DNA from: Diphasiastrum complanatum
Taxonomy: Eukaryota > Streptophyta > Lycopodiopsida > Lycopodiales > Lycopodiaceae
Assembly (NCBI GenBank): GCA_029204225.1
Contig: CM055100.1
Coordinates: forward strand, 65,511,812 to 65,575,811
DNA length: 64,000 nt
Direction: 5' to 3'
Shown: positions 10,955 through 21,800 of the stretch, in pieces
Layout of the letters: each line of letters starts with the position of its first letter
How positions within the stretch are numbered: position 1 is the first letter of the stretch
Made by a program: the position numbers and the translations under genes
Notes under the pieces: generated by a model
Seen by the model: the letters and a program-made list of their open reading frames with translations, nothing else
Database searches by the model: none
What the model was told of the DNA's origin: nothing

Positions 10955-10967
10955 TGGTATCAGAGCC
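10955..10967 (+). other. Primer-binding site of relic B
   Basis: TGGTATCAGAGCC, complementary to the 3' end of initiator tRNA-Met, the normal Ty1/copia primer. It is followed by a 1.2-kb non-coding leader (10968-12188). Confidence 0.85.
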
Positions 10968-12188
10968 GTACAGGGAGTGTACACAGGACAACATCGTCGT
11001 TGAAGAGAGCTTCGGGAGAACTGTCTTCTAAGAGTTCGGGGTTTACGGCGGGTTGAAGACGGAAGGAGAAACACTGGTGCGGAGAGTTTAGCACACGGAA
11101 GCTTGGTGAGCTTGAGACTGTGTGAGGATTCAGAGACAAGGGTTGTCGATTGAATCAGAACCTCAACAAACGGAATTTTGAAATTTCGAAGCAGGCTATT
11201 TGGTGTTTGCAGTCAGTGTGCATTCAATCGGACACCGTTTGACAAACGGATTGAAGCATCAGAGTTCTAGCAGTAGGGCGACCTCAGAGCAAGAGGATAG
11301 GCCTATCAGAACACTGTGAATTGGAAGACAAAAATAGATTTGTGTGAAAAACTTTGGTCTGGGGTTTGGGAGCACAAAATCAGAGATTTCTCTCTATATT
11401 GATATGTTTTGCAAGCTGTAAAAACTAAAAGGAGGGCGCCCTAGCAGTGCGAATCAGGTCTGAAGGGGCCGTGTGCAGCCGCGAGCTGGAAAGAGAACAT
11501 GATAAATCTGAACGTGGCAGCCATATCCAAAAACCTTGGATGAAAGAAGAGGAGAGGTCACGGATAGGTCGCGTGCAAGGAACCATGATGACCTCGTCGT
11601 GCTTGCAAGAGGATAGCGGCTTCAAGAGTGCAGTACACCGCACCAATGCAACGAAGTCCATTAGATCTTTCTTCACAACGATCGACGAACAGGATTAATT
11701 ACAATCTGGACCATAGGATTGAAATCCATCGCTGGATTTAACTGAAGTGGGCCCTGAAGGAGTGAAGTGCATTTTAGCCTTCAACTTCATTAAAAATTTT
11801 CAAAGTGAAAGTTGAGTTGGATCCCTTCGCAAGTGAAGAGTGAAGTTTCTTCGTTCAAAAACAAAGAAAATTCTAAGTTGGTAACCTCCAAACGAAGGGC
11901 ACTCGGACTGTACCTGCAAGTACGGTACAACAAAACAGAGTGATTGCAGCGGAGAAAGTGTTCGGAGTGCGTCAGAAGTGATTTCACCATTTCACTGGGC
12001 ACAGAGTTGGGAGTTGACGATTGAGTGCATTTCGGAAGGCGATGCCGATTTGGCTTTCAAATTGGTGGAAAAGCGACAAGTGGCCTGGTAAGGAAAAAAG
12101 TGCAGGTCATTATTTTCAACTTTTGACATCATTGTTGACCTCGACATACTGTTTTTAGCCTACGACAGAAGTTTCAAGCAGTTTTGCG
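10968..12188 (+). other. Untranslated leader of relic B
   Basis: It lies between the PBS and the gag ATG. Small open frames (for example 11447-11698) have no recognisable motif and are overlapped by frames on the other strand. A leader of this length is common in plant copia elements. Confidence 0.5.
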
Positions 12189-13060
12189 ATGGCAAACATG
12201 GGAGAGTCCATTTTGAGTGAAAGTAGCAAATTGGACGGGATTTCCAACTATGCAGTGTGGAAATTTAAAATGAAAAACATACTGATGGAGAAAGACGTGT
12301 GGGAAGCCGTCACAGGTGATGAGAGAAGGCCGCCAAATGAAGCGGATATCAAAGTGTTTGACAAAAAGATAAGGAAAGCTTTGACCTTCATTAACTTGTC
12401 AGTGAAGGATCACATCATTACCCACATTTGTGATGTTGTTACACCTAGACAGGCATGGGATGTGCTAAAGGAGTAGTTCGAGATGTCAAATCCGTCAAGA
12501 ATCATGTTTCTGAAGTCAAAGCTTAATAGTGCCCGCATGGAGCAAGGAGAGCACATTCAGACGTACATGACCAGAATCAAGACAATGAGGGATGAACTGC
12601 ATTCTATTGGTGAGCGCATACGTGATGTGGAGCTGGTGCACAATGCATTGTGTGGCATTGCAGAACCCTATCAGATGTTTGTGAGTGGAATAGCATCAAG
12701 AGAAAGATTGCCAACCTTTGACGAGCTCACAGGAATCTTGATGCAGGAAGAACAACGACGAGAAATGGTAAAAGCTAGATGTCAAAATAGTGACGATCAA
12801 GCACTTGCGACACGCCAAAAACAAGGCAAAGGCAAGAGCAAGAAGAGTCTAAGCAGCAATTTGCCAAGTCTCAGGAGGATAAGGGATCTTCCAGTAAGAC
12901 CAAAAAGAAAGACAAGTGTTTCCATTGTGGTAAAAAGGGCCATTGGAAGAGTGAATGTCGCAAATTCCTGGCGGAACAAGGCAAGGGGACACCAAAACAA
13001 GCAGGTAACCTTGTCGATGAGGGTGAGATTGAAGACTCTAGCATCTTCATATCTACATTG
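12189..13060 (+). pseudogene. Copia gag with intact zinc knuckle, relic B, broken
   Basis: An ATG at 12189 gives a Gag starting MANMGESILSESSKLDGISN with YAVWKFKMKNILMEKDVWEA. A single TAG at 12474-12476 interrupts the usual WDxLKExFE block. The frame then runs on through MFLKSKLNSARMEQGEHIQ to about 12840, where a frameshift moves coding to the next frame. In that frame the nucleocapsid motif CFHCGKKGHWKSEC (12917-12958) is a perfect CX2CX4HX4C. One nonsense change and one frameshift therefore separate this from an open Gag. The element is much younger or better kept than relic A. Confidence 0.87.
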
Positions 13061-13486
13061 TCATCTAATCAAGATGATCAAGCGTGGTATATTGACTCGG
13101 TAGCCAGAAGACACATGACAGGTAACAAGAATTGGTTCAGTAGCTTGAAAGTGTTGGATAATGGAACGTCCATTTCACAAGCAAATGGTGAGGTGTGCAT
13201 GATCAAGGGGATAGGCACCGTTTCAATCCAACTACCTGATGGCAAAAGCAGGATGATCAGGGAGGTACTTTACGTACCAGGTTTGAAGAAAAATCTACTT
13301 TCTGTTGGAGTCATTACTGATCAAAAGTTGAAAGTAGAATTTGCCCATGATCGTTGCTTTGTGAAGGATGTGAACCAAAAGCTCAAAGTTATTGCGGATG
13401 GAGTTAGGGAGCCCAAAATTGTACAGGTTGAATGCTACAATCAAGGGGCCACATGGACTTGTATCGTCCATTACATCGCAAACTGA
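13061..13486 (+). pseudogene. Copia protease, relic B, catalytic motif altered
   Basis: Same frame as the zinc knuckle. AWYIDSVARRHMTG aligns with the copia protease motif W-x-x-D-S-G-A-S/T-x-H. The catalytic Asp remains, but the invariant Gly is Val and the following Ser/Thr is Arg. The conserved EVLYVPGLKKNLLSVG block follows. A frameshift at about 13430 separates this from the integrase, and the frame itself ends at 13486. Confidence 0.82.
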
Positions 13487-14382
13487 GTTGTGGCATAAGA
13501 GGCTTGGTCACTTGAACTTGGGAAGCCTCAGTTTGATGAGAAGATTGGAGATGGTAATAGGATTGCCTACCATAGAAGATCACTTGAAATCGATGTGTGA
13601 ATCTTGTGTATATGGGAAGCAGCATCGAGAGAAGTTCAATAAAGGGGGTGTTGCAAGAGCAAAGAACATCCTGGATTTAATCCACACAGATTTATGCGGG
13701 CCTATGAGGACCATGTCCTTAGGTAAAGCCTTCTATTTCATGACCTTTATTGATGATATGCCACGTAAGACGTGGATCTACGAAGAAGAAATTGGATGCT
13801 TTTGACAACTTCAAGAGCTTCAAAGCATTGGTAAAAAATCAGACAAGTAGGAAGATCAAAGTCCTAAGATCAGATAGTGGAGGTGAGTACAAGTCTAATG
13901 ACCTCAATGATCTTTGTGATCAATGTGTGATTAAAAGACAATTTATGCAATCTCATACTCCTGCTCTCAATGGTGTAGCTGAGCGCAAGAGTCGTACAAT
14001 TGTGGAAAGTGCCAGATCTATGCTAGCTGAGATGACAGTACCAAAAGATTTTTGGTCAGAAGCATGTAGCACGACAGTCTATCTTCAAAATAGAAGTCCT
14101 ACCATTGCCATACCAAAGATAACACCTAAGGAAGCATTCACGAAGAAGAAGCCAAAGGTGAACCACTTGCGAATCTTTGGATGTAAGGCTTTTGTACATG
14201 TTCCTAAGGAAGAGAGATGTAAACTTGATGTAAAAGCTATCAAGTGTATATTCCTAGGATATGATGATTGTGTGAAAGGCTATAGATGTTTTGATCCAAT
14301 GGAAAACAAAATCCATATAAGTTGTGATGTTATCTTTGATGAATCCAAGATGTATGAAGACGAGGATGTTGTGGCCCATTGA
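13440..14382 (+). pseudogene. Copia integrase, relic B, one frameshift
   Basis: The pre-integrase zinc motif is ELWHKRLGHLNLGS...CESCVYGK. The core then reads LIHTDLCGP (first Asp), LRSDSGGEY (second Asp) and NGVAERKSRTIVE (Glu), so the DDE triad is complete. A frameshift near 13765-13800 splits the core between the first and second Asp. The C-terminal part (LRIFGCKAFVHVPKEERCKLD..., IFLGYDDCVKGYRCFDP) is typical. The frame stops at 14382 and no RT or RNase H follows, so the element is truncated here. Confidence 0.87.
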
Positions 14383-15239
<857 letters not shown>

Positions 15240-15409
15240 TCCTCTTCCTACTTCCTTTGTTGACGGACCTCCTATTTTGTGTATAGTTGATATGAATGCT
15301 TGTTTTTGTTAATCATGCTATCAAATTCAAGTTCAATCATTAGCACAAGCATTCTCCACATCTAGTTCTAAGGACTAAATCCATAAGATGCACATGCAAG
15401 CAAAATAGG

Positions 15410-15856
15410 TGTTAGGTCCACATTTACCAATAAGTGATCACTAAGATCCGTAGGTAGGACGTTTTAATACAATGTTCACCTTCCTTGACAAGATCAACCT
15501 TCCAAGACGAGAAGATCTAGAGCCATTTATGCCTAGATAATCAAGAAAAAACCAAGAAAAGTCAAGAGGAAGAGAAGAAAAGCAAAATGATGAACATCTC
15601 CCCAAATCTAGGCTCCATTCTAGGTTTAATCACACATTAAGGTTTATGACACCCTTAGTAGCCTAGATTCACACATTAAGGTTTGTGACGCCCTTAGTAG
15701 CCTAGATTCACACTTCTAAAAACTAGTTTTACCCTCTCCCCATTGGATCAAAACCCGTACTAAACACGACACTCACCCAATTGCATATCCAAAGACCCCG
15801 TTCTAAGCCTATAAAACTACACCTTAGGGAGGCATGAAAAAGAGACTACATTTTTT
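15410..15856 (+). repeat. Probable gypsy 5' LTR fragment
   Basis: It lies upstream of a PBS-like site at 15857. The left edge is proposed at the TGTTAGGTCC near 15411. Inside, a ~36-bp segment (CACATTAAGGTTTRTGAC plus CCCTTAGTAGCCTAGATT) is duplicated in tandem at about 15632-15706. No matching 3' LTR was found. Confidence 0.45.
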
Positions 15857-15877
15857 TGGCATCATTGATGGGGAGAC
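15857..15877 (+). other. Gypsy-type primer-binding-site-like sequence
   Basis: TGGCATCATTGATGGGGAGAC resembles the TGGCGCCGTTGCCGGGGA type of PBS seen in plant Athila/Tat-like gypsy elements, with several mismatches. The gag trace downstream supports the reading. Confidence 0.5.
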
Positions 15878-16379
15878 GGTGCTAGAACTGTTTTAGAAGT
15901 GTTTTTTGTGTTTTTGTTATCTTTTTTTTTTTTGCTTTATTTTGTTAACAAGATTTTTACTCACTCAACATTTTTTCCTCATGTTTATGAAATTTTTTTA
16001 CTCGCCAACTTTCCAATGAGCAAAGTAGACTATGTCCTGCAACTAGACAGCTCGATGAGTAAAATTTGTTTTACTCGTCATTTTTCACTTTATTTGCCTA
16101 TGTGAATTGTTTTTTACTTGCTATTTTTACTCGCCATATTCATAGGGCCCAAAGGCATGTCAGATTCACCATCAAGTAGTTCACAACTAGTTAAAATTTT
16201 ACTACTCGCCAATTTTACTCACCATCTTCAAAATTTGCTTTCCCATTTGTTTTTATTACTCGCCACCTTATGCACCTAAGATCTGGTAGGAGAATATCTA
16301 CACTAGATTACCTAGACAAGTGTTAGTAGACATGCAATTCAAGATAGTCAATGAGAATGTAGATATAGATCCGCTCGTG
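15878..16379 (+). other. Gypsy leader with repeated ACTCGCC motif
   Basis: A T-rich, non-coding stretch in which ACTCGCC or close variants recur (about 15989, 16071, 16129, 16204, 16258). No frame has protein character. Confidence 0.4.
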
Positions 16380-16770
16380 ATGGATGATCCTAGGCCATTT
16401 GTTGCCCACGCCATATGGAGTTTCTCCAAGATTGACTTACCAAGGTTTAATGGAAAGGGAGATCCTAGATTATTCTTATAGATCTACATCCAAGCGTGTA
16501 GAGCCTATGGAGATGACAACCTACAAGAGTTATTGTGTTACTTCAATCTATGGCTTACTGACACTGCAAAGGATTGGTTCAATTTGGAGCAAAATGAATG
16601 TGATAACTGGGACATCTTGCAAGCCAAATTTATCACTCGTTTCCTTTTCGATCCTTTTCTACAACTAGGATGAATCCGTATGGATAAGAAACACAATCCT
16701 CTACACGACTATATTAAACGGATGAGGAGGTTGTGTCATGTCCATAATCAGTATATAGGATATTGTATAC
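16380..16770 (+). pseudogene. Ty3/gypsy gag fragment
   Basis: Conceptual translation with frame changes gives IDLPRFNGKGDPRLFL, then LWLTDTAKDWFNLEQNE and NWDILQAKFITRFLFDPF. These match the retrotransposon gag family (the W..F...F pattern of PF03732). Stops occur at 16479 and near 16670. There is no protease or pol after it; a copia LTR follows directly. Confidence 0.72.
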
Positions 16771-16808
16771 TCCTGGCCTTGGATACACGGTACTCAAGTG
16801 AAACAAGC

Positions 16809-17255
16809 TGTTAGTTATGCCACGTCATAGTGGAGGTAACCCGAAAGTAACTAATATTCTTGTGAGGCCCATAACACACTAAATGGAGTTTAGACAAGGT
16901 ATGAGACAATGTATGCATGTGTAGAGTTATCAATAGCAATTCTATGAATAGTTGGTCCATGCTTAGGACTCTATTCTAGGTGAATCTATGTATAGGGAAC
17001 TTAGGGCTATGCATGGCTATGTGCTCAGGTTGCTTTTGGCTCTATATATTGAGGCCAAACTCGCCCTACTCCTCATCATGGTTTTGGATTCATTGCCAGG
17101 CTCTCACTCTATATTCATGTTTCTTGTTCCTTGGCCTGGGGGTGAGGCTTCTAAAGTTTGATTAAATGCTTCTACTTGGTTGGGTGGTTTCTCCATAGTG
17201 TGTTATCCATTGTGTTTGTAACATGTAAGTAGGATCTAAGGAGCTTCCCTTATAG
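16809..17255 (+). repeat. Copia LTR (edge approximate)
   Basis: A sequence beginning TGTTAGTTATGCC ends immediately before a PBS. It may be the 5' LTR of a non-autonomous or truncated copia element inserted next to the gypsy gag fragment. Confidence 0.5.
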
Positions 17256-17268
17256 TGGTATCAGAACA
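17256..17268 (+). other. Primer-binding site, copia type
   Basis: TGGTATCAGAACA has one or two mismatches to the initiator tRNA-Met complement. No gag follows within the next kilobase. Confidence 0.65.
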
Positions 17269-18715
17269 AGGCTTACAAGCTTCGAGAAATGGTGCTTTCC
17301 ATTGGAGCTTGGTGGTAATCAACTCGTATTCTCATCCAAGGAGAGGAGCAAGGTTGCAAGTTGGTTGATCTTCCCAATTTCAATTTGCATGATCCATATC
17401 TCTCTCAAATTCATTGTAGTTTATGGAGAATTGTGCTAGGAAATCAATTCTAGTTGTCTTTTTGGATCTTAGCATGCGTAACTCAAAACTAGTTAAGGAT
17501 ATGAAATTTTCAACAAGTTTATTCACTTCGAAGTAGTTGAAATTCAGGTTGCATGTGTGGATCTTTCAATGATTTTGGATTCTAGGCTCTTTTGTGGCCA
17601 AATTTGGCTTGTTTTCCATGATTTTGGCACAAAAATGATAGTAGAATTCAAAATCCAACAATTTCATATTAATAAGATGGTTATAATTCTGTAAATAGGA
17701 TTGCATGTGTTAGATAAAAACGTTCTTGCCATTAGTTTCCAATTTGTCAAGGTGAAAAAACCTAGAAGTGGCCAAAATCCATGAATTTTGCTTGTTTTTT
17801 CATGAAATTGGATGGTAGGAGGTTGTAGAACATCAATTAAAGCTGGGAAAAGATGAATCATAGTCTTTTGAATCTACCCTTGAAGTTAGAGCCAAAGATT
17901 CCAGCAATTGGGTTTGTAGGAAGTCAAAATTAGGCAAAAATTGACCAATTCTAGTGGATTTTGGGGGGTGGATTTCTCTAAATCCATAATAAGATCATTC
18001 TGAATTTTTTACAGTATGAATGGTGTTCCTTTTCACTTTCCCAGCAAGCTATCAGACCTGTAAATTGATGGGTAAGGACTGGGACGCAACCATCCATGCG
18101 CAATGCACAGAATTTGTGATCACTATAAAGGTGCAAGACTATCAAAGAATACTTGCAAGTCGCATGAAGGTGGAGCAAAGTCTAGCTAATTGCGACTAAG
18201 GCTGCATGGCAAGGCCCCCACAATATTCATCTAACAATGCATCTTGATTTCCAAGGGGGGCTCGAACTTGGGACTAAAGAAACTTTGGATGCTAAGCTAA
18301 CCAACAGTTTCATCTATTAATGGAGAAGCATTCATGACTTTGGAAAGACGGATGGATGACGATGGTGGCCCTAAATGCAGTTATGGTTGCGATTAGCCAT
18401 CTCCGAAGCTTCACTTGAAGGCCTTTGTAAACTAAACTAGACTAAACTAGACTAGACTAGACTCTCTCAAGTCATTGATAAGTTCATGTTCCACAAGAAA
18501 ATAAGTGGCACTTGTGAGGCCATAAGTCAAGGACAAGTCAAGGTGTATGGTTTGGTCACATCAGTTAGTTACAATGCCAGGTTTGGTCAGTGAAGGAGCT
18601 TTTGGGCCCACAAATCTTAACGGCACGATACCGCTAAAGCCCTCCATCGTTGGATTTCATCGTAACCGTTCAGATTTTTCATTCTAGCTATTAAAAAAGT
18701 AAACCTGTCGATTTT
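17269..18715. other. Non-coding: leader remnant and ACP 5' flank
   Basis: No ORF with recognisable motifs. A short ACTAG-rich run (CTAAACTAGACTAAACTAG, 18432-18462) is present. The last few hundred bases probably include the ACP promoter. Confidence 0.4.
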
Positions 18716-18723
18716 CCACGTGG
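18716..18723. promoter_or_regulatory. G-box, CCACGTGG
   Basis: A palindromic CACGTG core lies 142 bp upstream of the acyl carrier protein ATG. G-boxes bind plant bZIP and bHLH factors and are frequent in light- or stress-regulated promoters. That this one is functional is inference. Confidence 0.5.
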
Positions 18724-18864
18724 CATGAATCCAACTGATGGAGCGTGTAGAATGTCGTGCCGGTAAGGCCTTCGCCTTTCCTCTTCATTCTGCTGCGAGC
18801 TCGTTCGATCCAATCTATTTTTACTGGTCTTCCTCTGCGTTTTGCGTTCTTGTTGTTGTCAGCT

Positions 18865-21800
18865 ATGGCGATTATATCAGGCGCTGCCTCTTCGATAGCC
18901 GCTCAGGCTTTGCCAATGGCAAGCCAAAACCAGGTTGTTTTGATGATAGTTTCTTGCAGATTTTGGAGATATCAGTTTTGTTACAGATACATTCCTTCCT
19001 TGTGTTTAGTATGCATGTTGTCGTACAAATCTTAGAAATCTTAGAGAATATTCGTGAGCTGGTATTGTGAATAGTTTGGGGTATTTGATGTCCATAAGTA
19101 GTCTACACTACTGTAGCCTGTAAATTTGCAGAATGAATTATTAAATCTGGAAAGAAGCTTTAGTTCTTGTGTCTAGTCGCATGCATGTTCTCGTACGCTA
19201 TCTTAGAAAAAGATTCATAAGATGTTATTATGAATAATCCGGCGCATGTGATGTCCATAGGTCGTTTACGGTACTGTGGCCAACAAGTTTGGAGAAAGAA
19301 TGAAGCATTTATTTCTGGAAAGAAACTTTTGTTCTTGTGTGTAGTCGCATGCATGTTGTCGTGCAAGATTTTAGAAAATATTTATAAAATGTTATTGTGA
19401 TTATCCGAAGAATTTGATGTCCATAGGTAGTTTACAGTACTACAACCAACAAATTTGGAGAAAGAATGAAGCATTTACACCTGGAAAGAAGCTTTAGTTC
19501 TTGTGTTTAGTCGCATGCATGTTCTCGTACAAGATCTTAGGAAAAAATGTTAAGTCGCATGCATGTTTTAGTACAAGATCATAAGATGTTATTGTGAATA
19601 ATCCGGAGCATTTGATGTCCATAGGTAGTTTCCAGTACTGTAAGAGTCTGTAACCAACAAATTTGGAGAAAGAACGCAGCATTTATACCTGGAAATGTCC
19701 TAGCATCATTTTTTGGCGTTTTTTATTCTTGTTCCATAGAATGGAGGATATAGTCTTTTCGTGCTATCATCTTGGTTCTAGTTTTGAATCTTCGATGACA
19801 GAGATTGGAAAACAGACAGCATGTTTAGAAGCTGAAACGTTATGGAGGTAAATTAAGCTGAATCTCTTTTATTACAATTTTTCACGAGCATCGAACGAAA
19901 CAAATAGTTCATCATTTGCTGGAATGTCGCTTTCAAGCTAAAAATCTAAGATTGACTCGATTCATACATAACTTGCCGCTGTTAGCAAGGTATTGAATCA
20001 CCAATTGTCACCAAGTGTTAAGACTTTCCGGTAGGTACATTTGTTTCTGTTTTCTGTTGGTTTTCTTAAATAGGTTATTATACCACCTATGACAGTTGGT
20101 GCTCTTGAAGTTTCTAAATCTGAAGTATTTGCTAAATGTTCACTTGCACTACTGCTCTATTAAAATATCCAGTGATAGACCTTTTCGCTCCTGGTTAATA
20201 CGTCGTGGTTAGAACTCTTCCTACTTGCTAGCGGGTTTTGGAATCATAGTAATTCTTGTTCGTTATGTCTAGCCTTCCTTTACCTCTATAAATACAAGCA
20301 AAAGCATTAAGATCAATTTTCCTTTACACTTTCATTTGTGGAATAGCATAACTGTACTATAAATCGCTCTTTTTAATAAGAATCAGTTCGAAGTTTCAAT
20401 AGATAGAAAAATGTCTACTTGCTTGTTAGTAAATTGAATCCTTGAAAAGAGCCTGCTGTAGTTCCTAGAATTTAAAAGCATCCATATATTTATAAAATTC
20501 CAGCAACACATCATATCGACAATGTTTGTCGATGGAGTACAGCCCACATAAATCTGCTGTTTCAAGATCAGTCTACAAGCAAAAGTTTTTTGACGACATT
20601 GTCGTGTCCTTGTCTAGTGTATTTTATTGCATAGCTGGGAAGAGATTCTCAGATTTGATTTGGGCTTTCAGATTGTTTTCCCCCAACCTAAGCAGACTTT
20701 TGCCATTCACACAAAATTATTTCTTGGGAAATACATATATATGATCCATAGTTGCTCGTTTCGAAATGGAACGTGTTTTGGAACAAGCCATTAAACAAAG
20801 ATCTTTATGTGCATACTATTTTTTAACTCCAAGAAACTTAAAAATTTCTCTTGACCTTGACTTTCAAGTCCCGTTGTTTGTTATGCTTTGATCCTCAGAT
20901 CCTGCCTCAATCCTCTAGCAGATTCAGGTGCCTCGATAATCAGAAACCATCGGAAATAAGTGTTACGATCCTCAGAAACTGGCCGAAATGGGTGTCATGA
21001 TCTCCAGAAATGGGCATCAGGGTGAACCTAGTGAATTACGGGTTTAAGGAGGAATCAGCCTCAATCCTATGAACTAGGAATGTGTTTTTCAGACTAAGAT
21101 GAATTTGTTTTGCACTCATAAGGTTTTGCAGAAGATAGTTTTCAACCTTCCCTAATGAGATTTCAGAAGCATACGCTTAGGTATTTTTTTACGTTTTTAG
21201 GTATCTTTTAAAACCTTTTAAACACATTCTGAACTGGTCATTCTAGTACGTACAACACATTTTGACCCATTTTTGTTGGAAGGGGTTTCACATATACGAT
21301 CTATATCAATAATTTCTTGCCTTCATAATGGGTTCCTTTAATCGCAACAAATGCCCTGGATTTTCTTTTGATGAGAAGTTTCCTCACTTAGTTGCATTGT
21401 AACAAGAAATTTCTATGCATGTTGTTTCTTCATGTATTCTACATATCTATTTACTTTGTAATTTTTCAAGAATTCCATTTGGCACCATCTAAGTTGTTTG
21501 GTTGGATGATTTTCTCCATTACGCATATCATGCTTTTTGAATGTTGAGACCAATTTCCTATCAACCAGCAAGGAAATTGTATCTTTCTATGCAGTATCAC
21601 AACACTTTTTTTATTAAAATTTTTAATTCAGTCTTTTTTTTTTTTCTTTTTATCACTTTTGATGGTCTCCCAAAGTCCTGGTATTTATTTAGCATGTGTG
21701 GTTAATTTCTTTTCACAGTTAATTACACACTATACTGGTTTGAAGGCAATGGTGATTCCTGCAATTCCCAAGACCAAGATGGCAGCTGCCATTATTCGAC

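Noticed and set aside
18757-18864. N-terminal extension of the acyl carrier protein frame by 36 codons
   Set aside because: The upstream in-frame start would be GTG. The ATG at 18865 gives a normal plastid transit peptide.
18738-19070. 110-codon frame overlapping ACP exon 1 in another frame
   Set aside because: It runs through the ACP splice donor into the intron repeat and has no motif. At most it is an upstream ATG, if transcribed.
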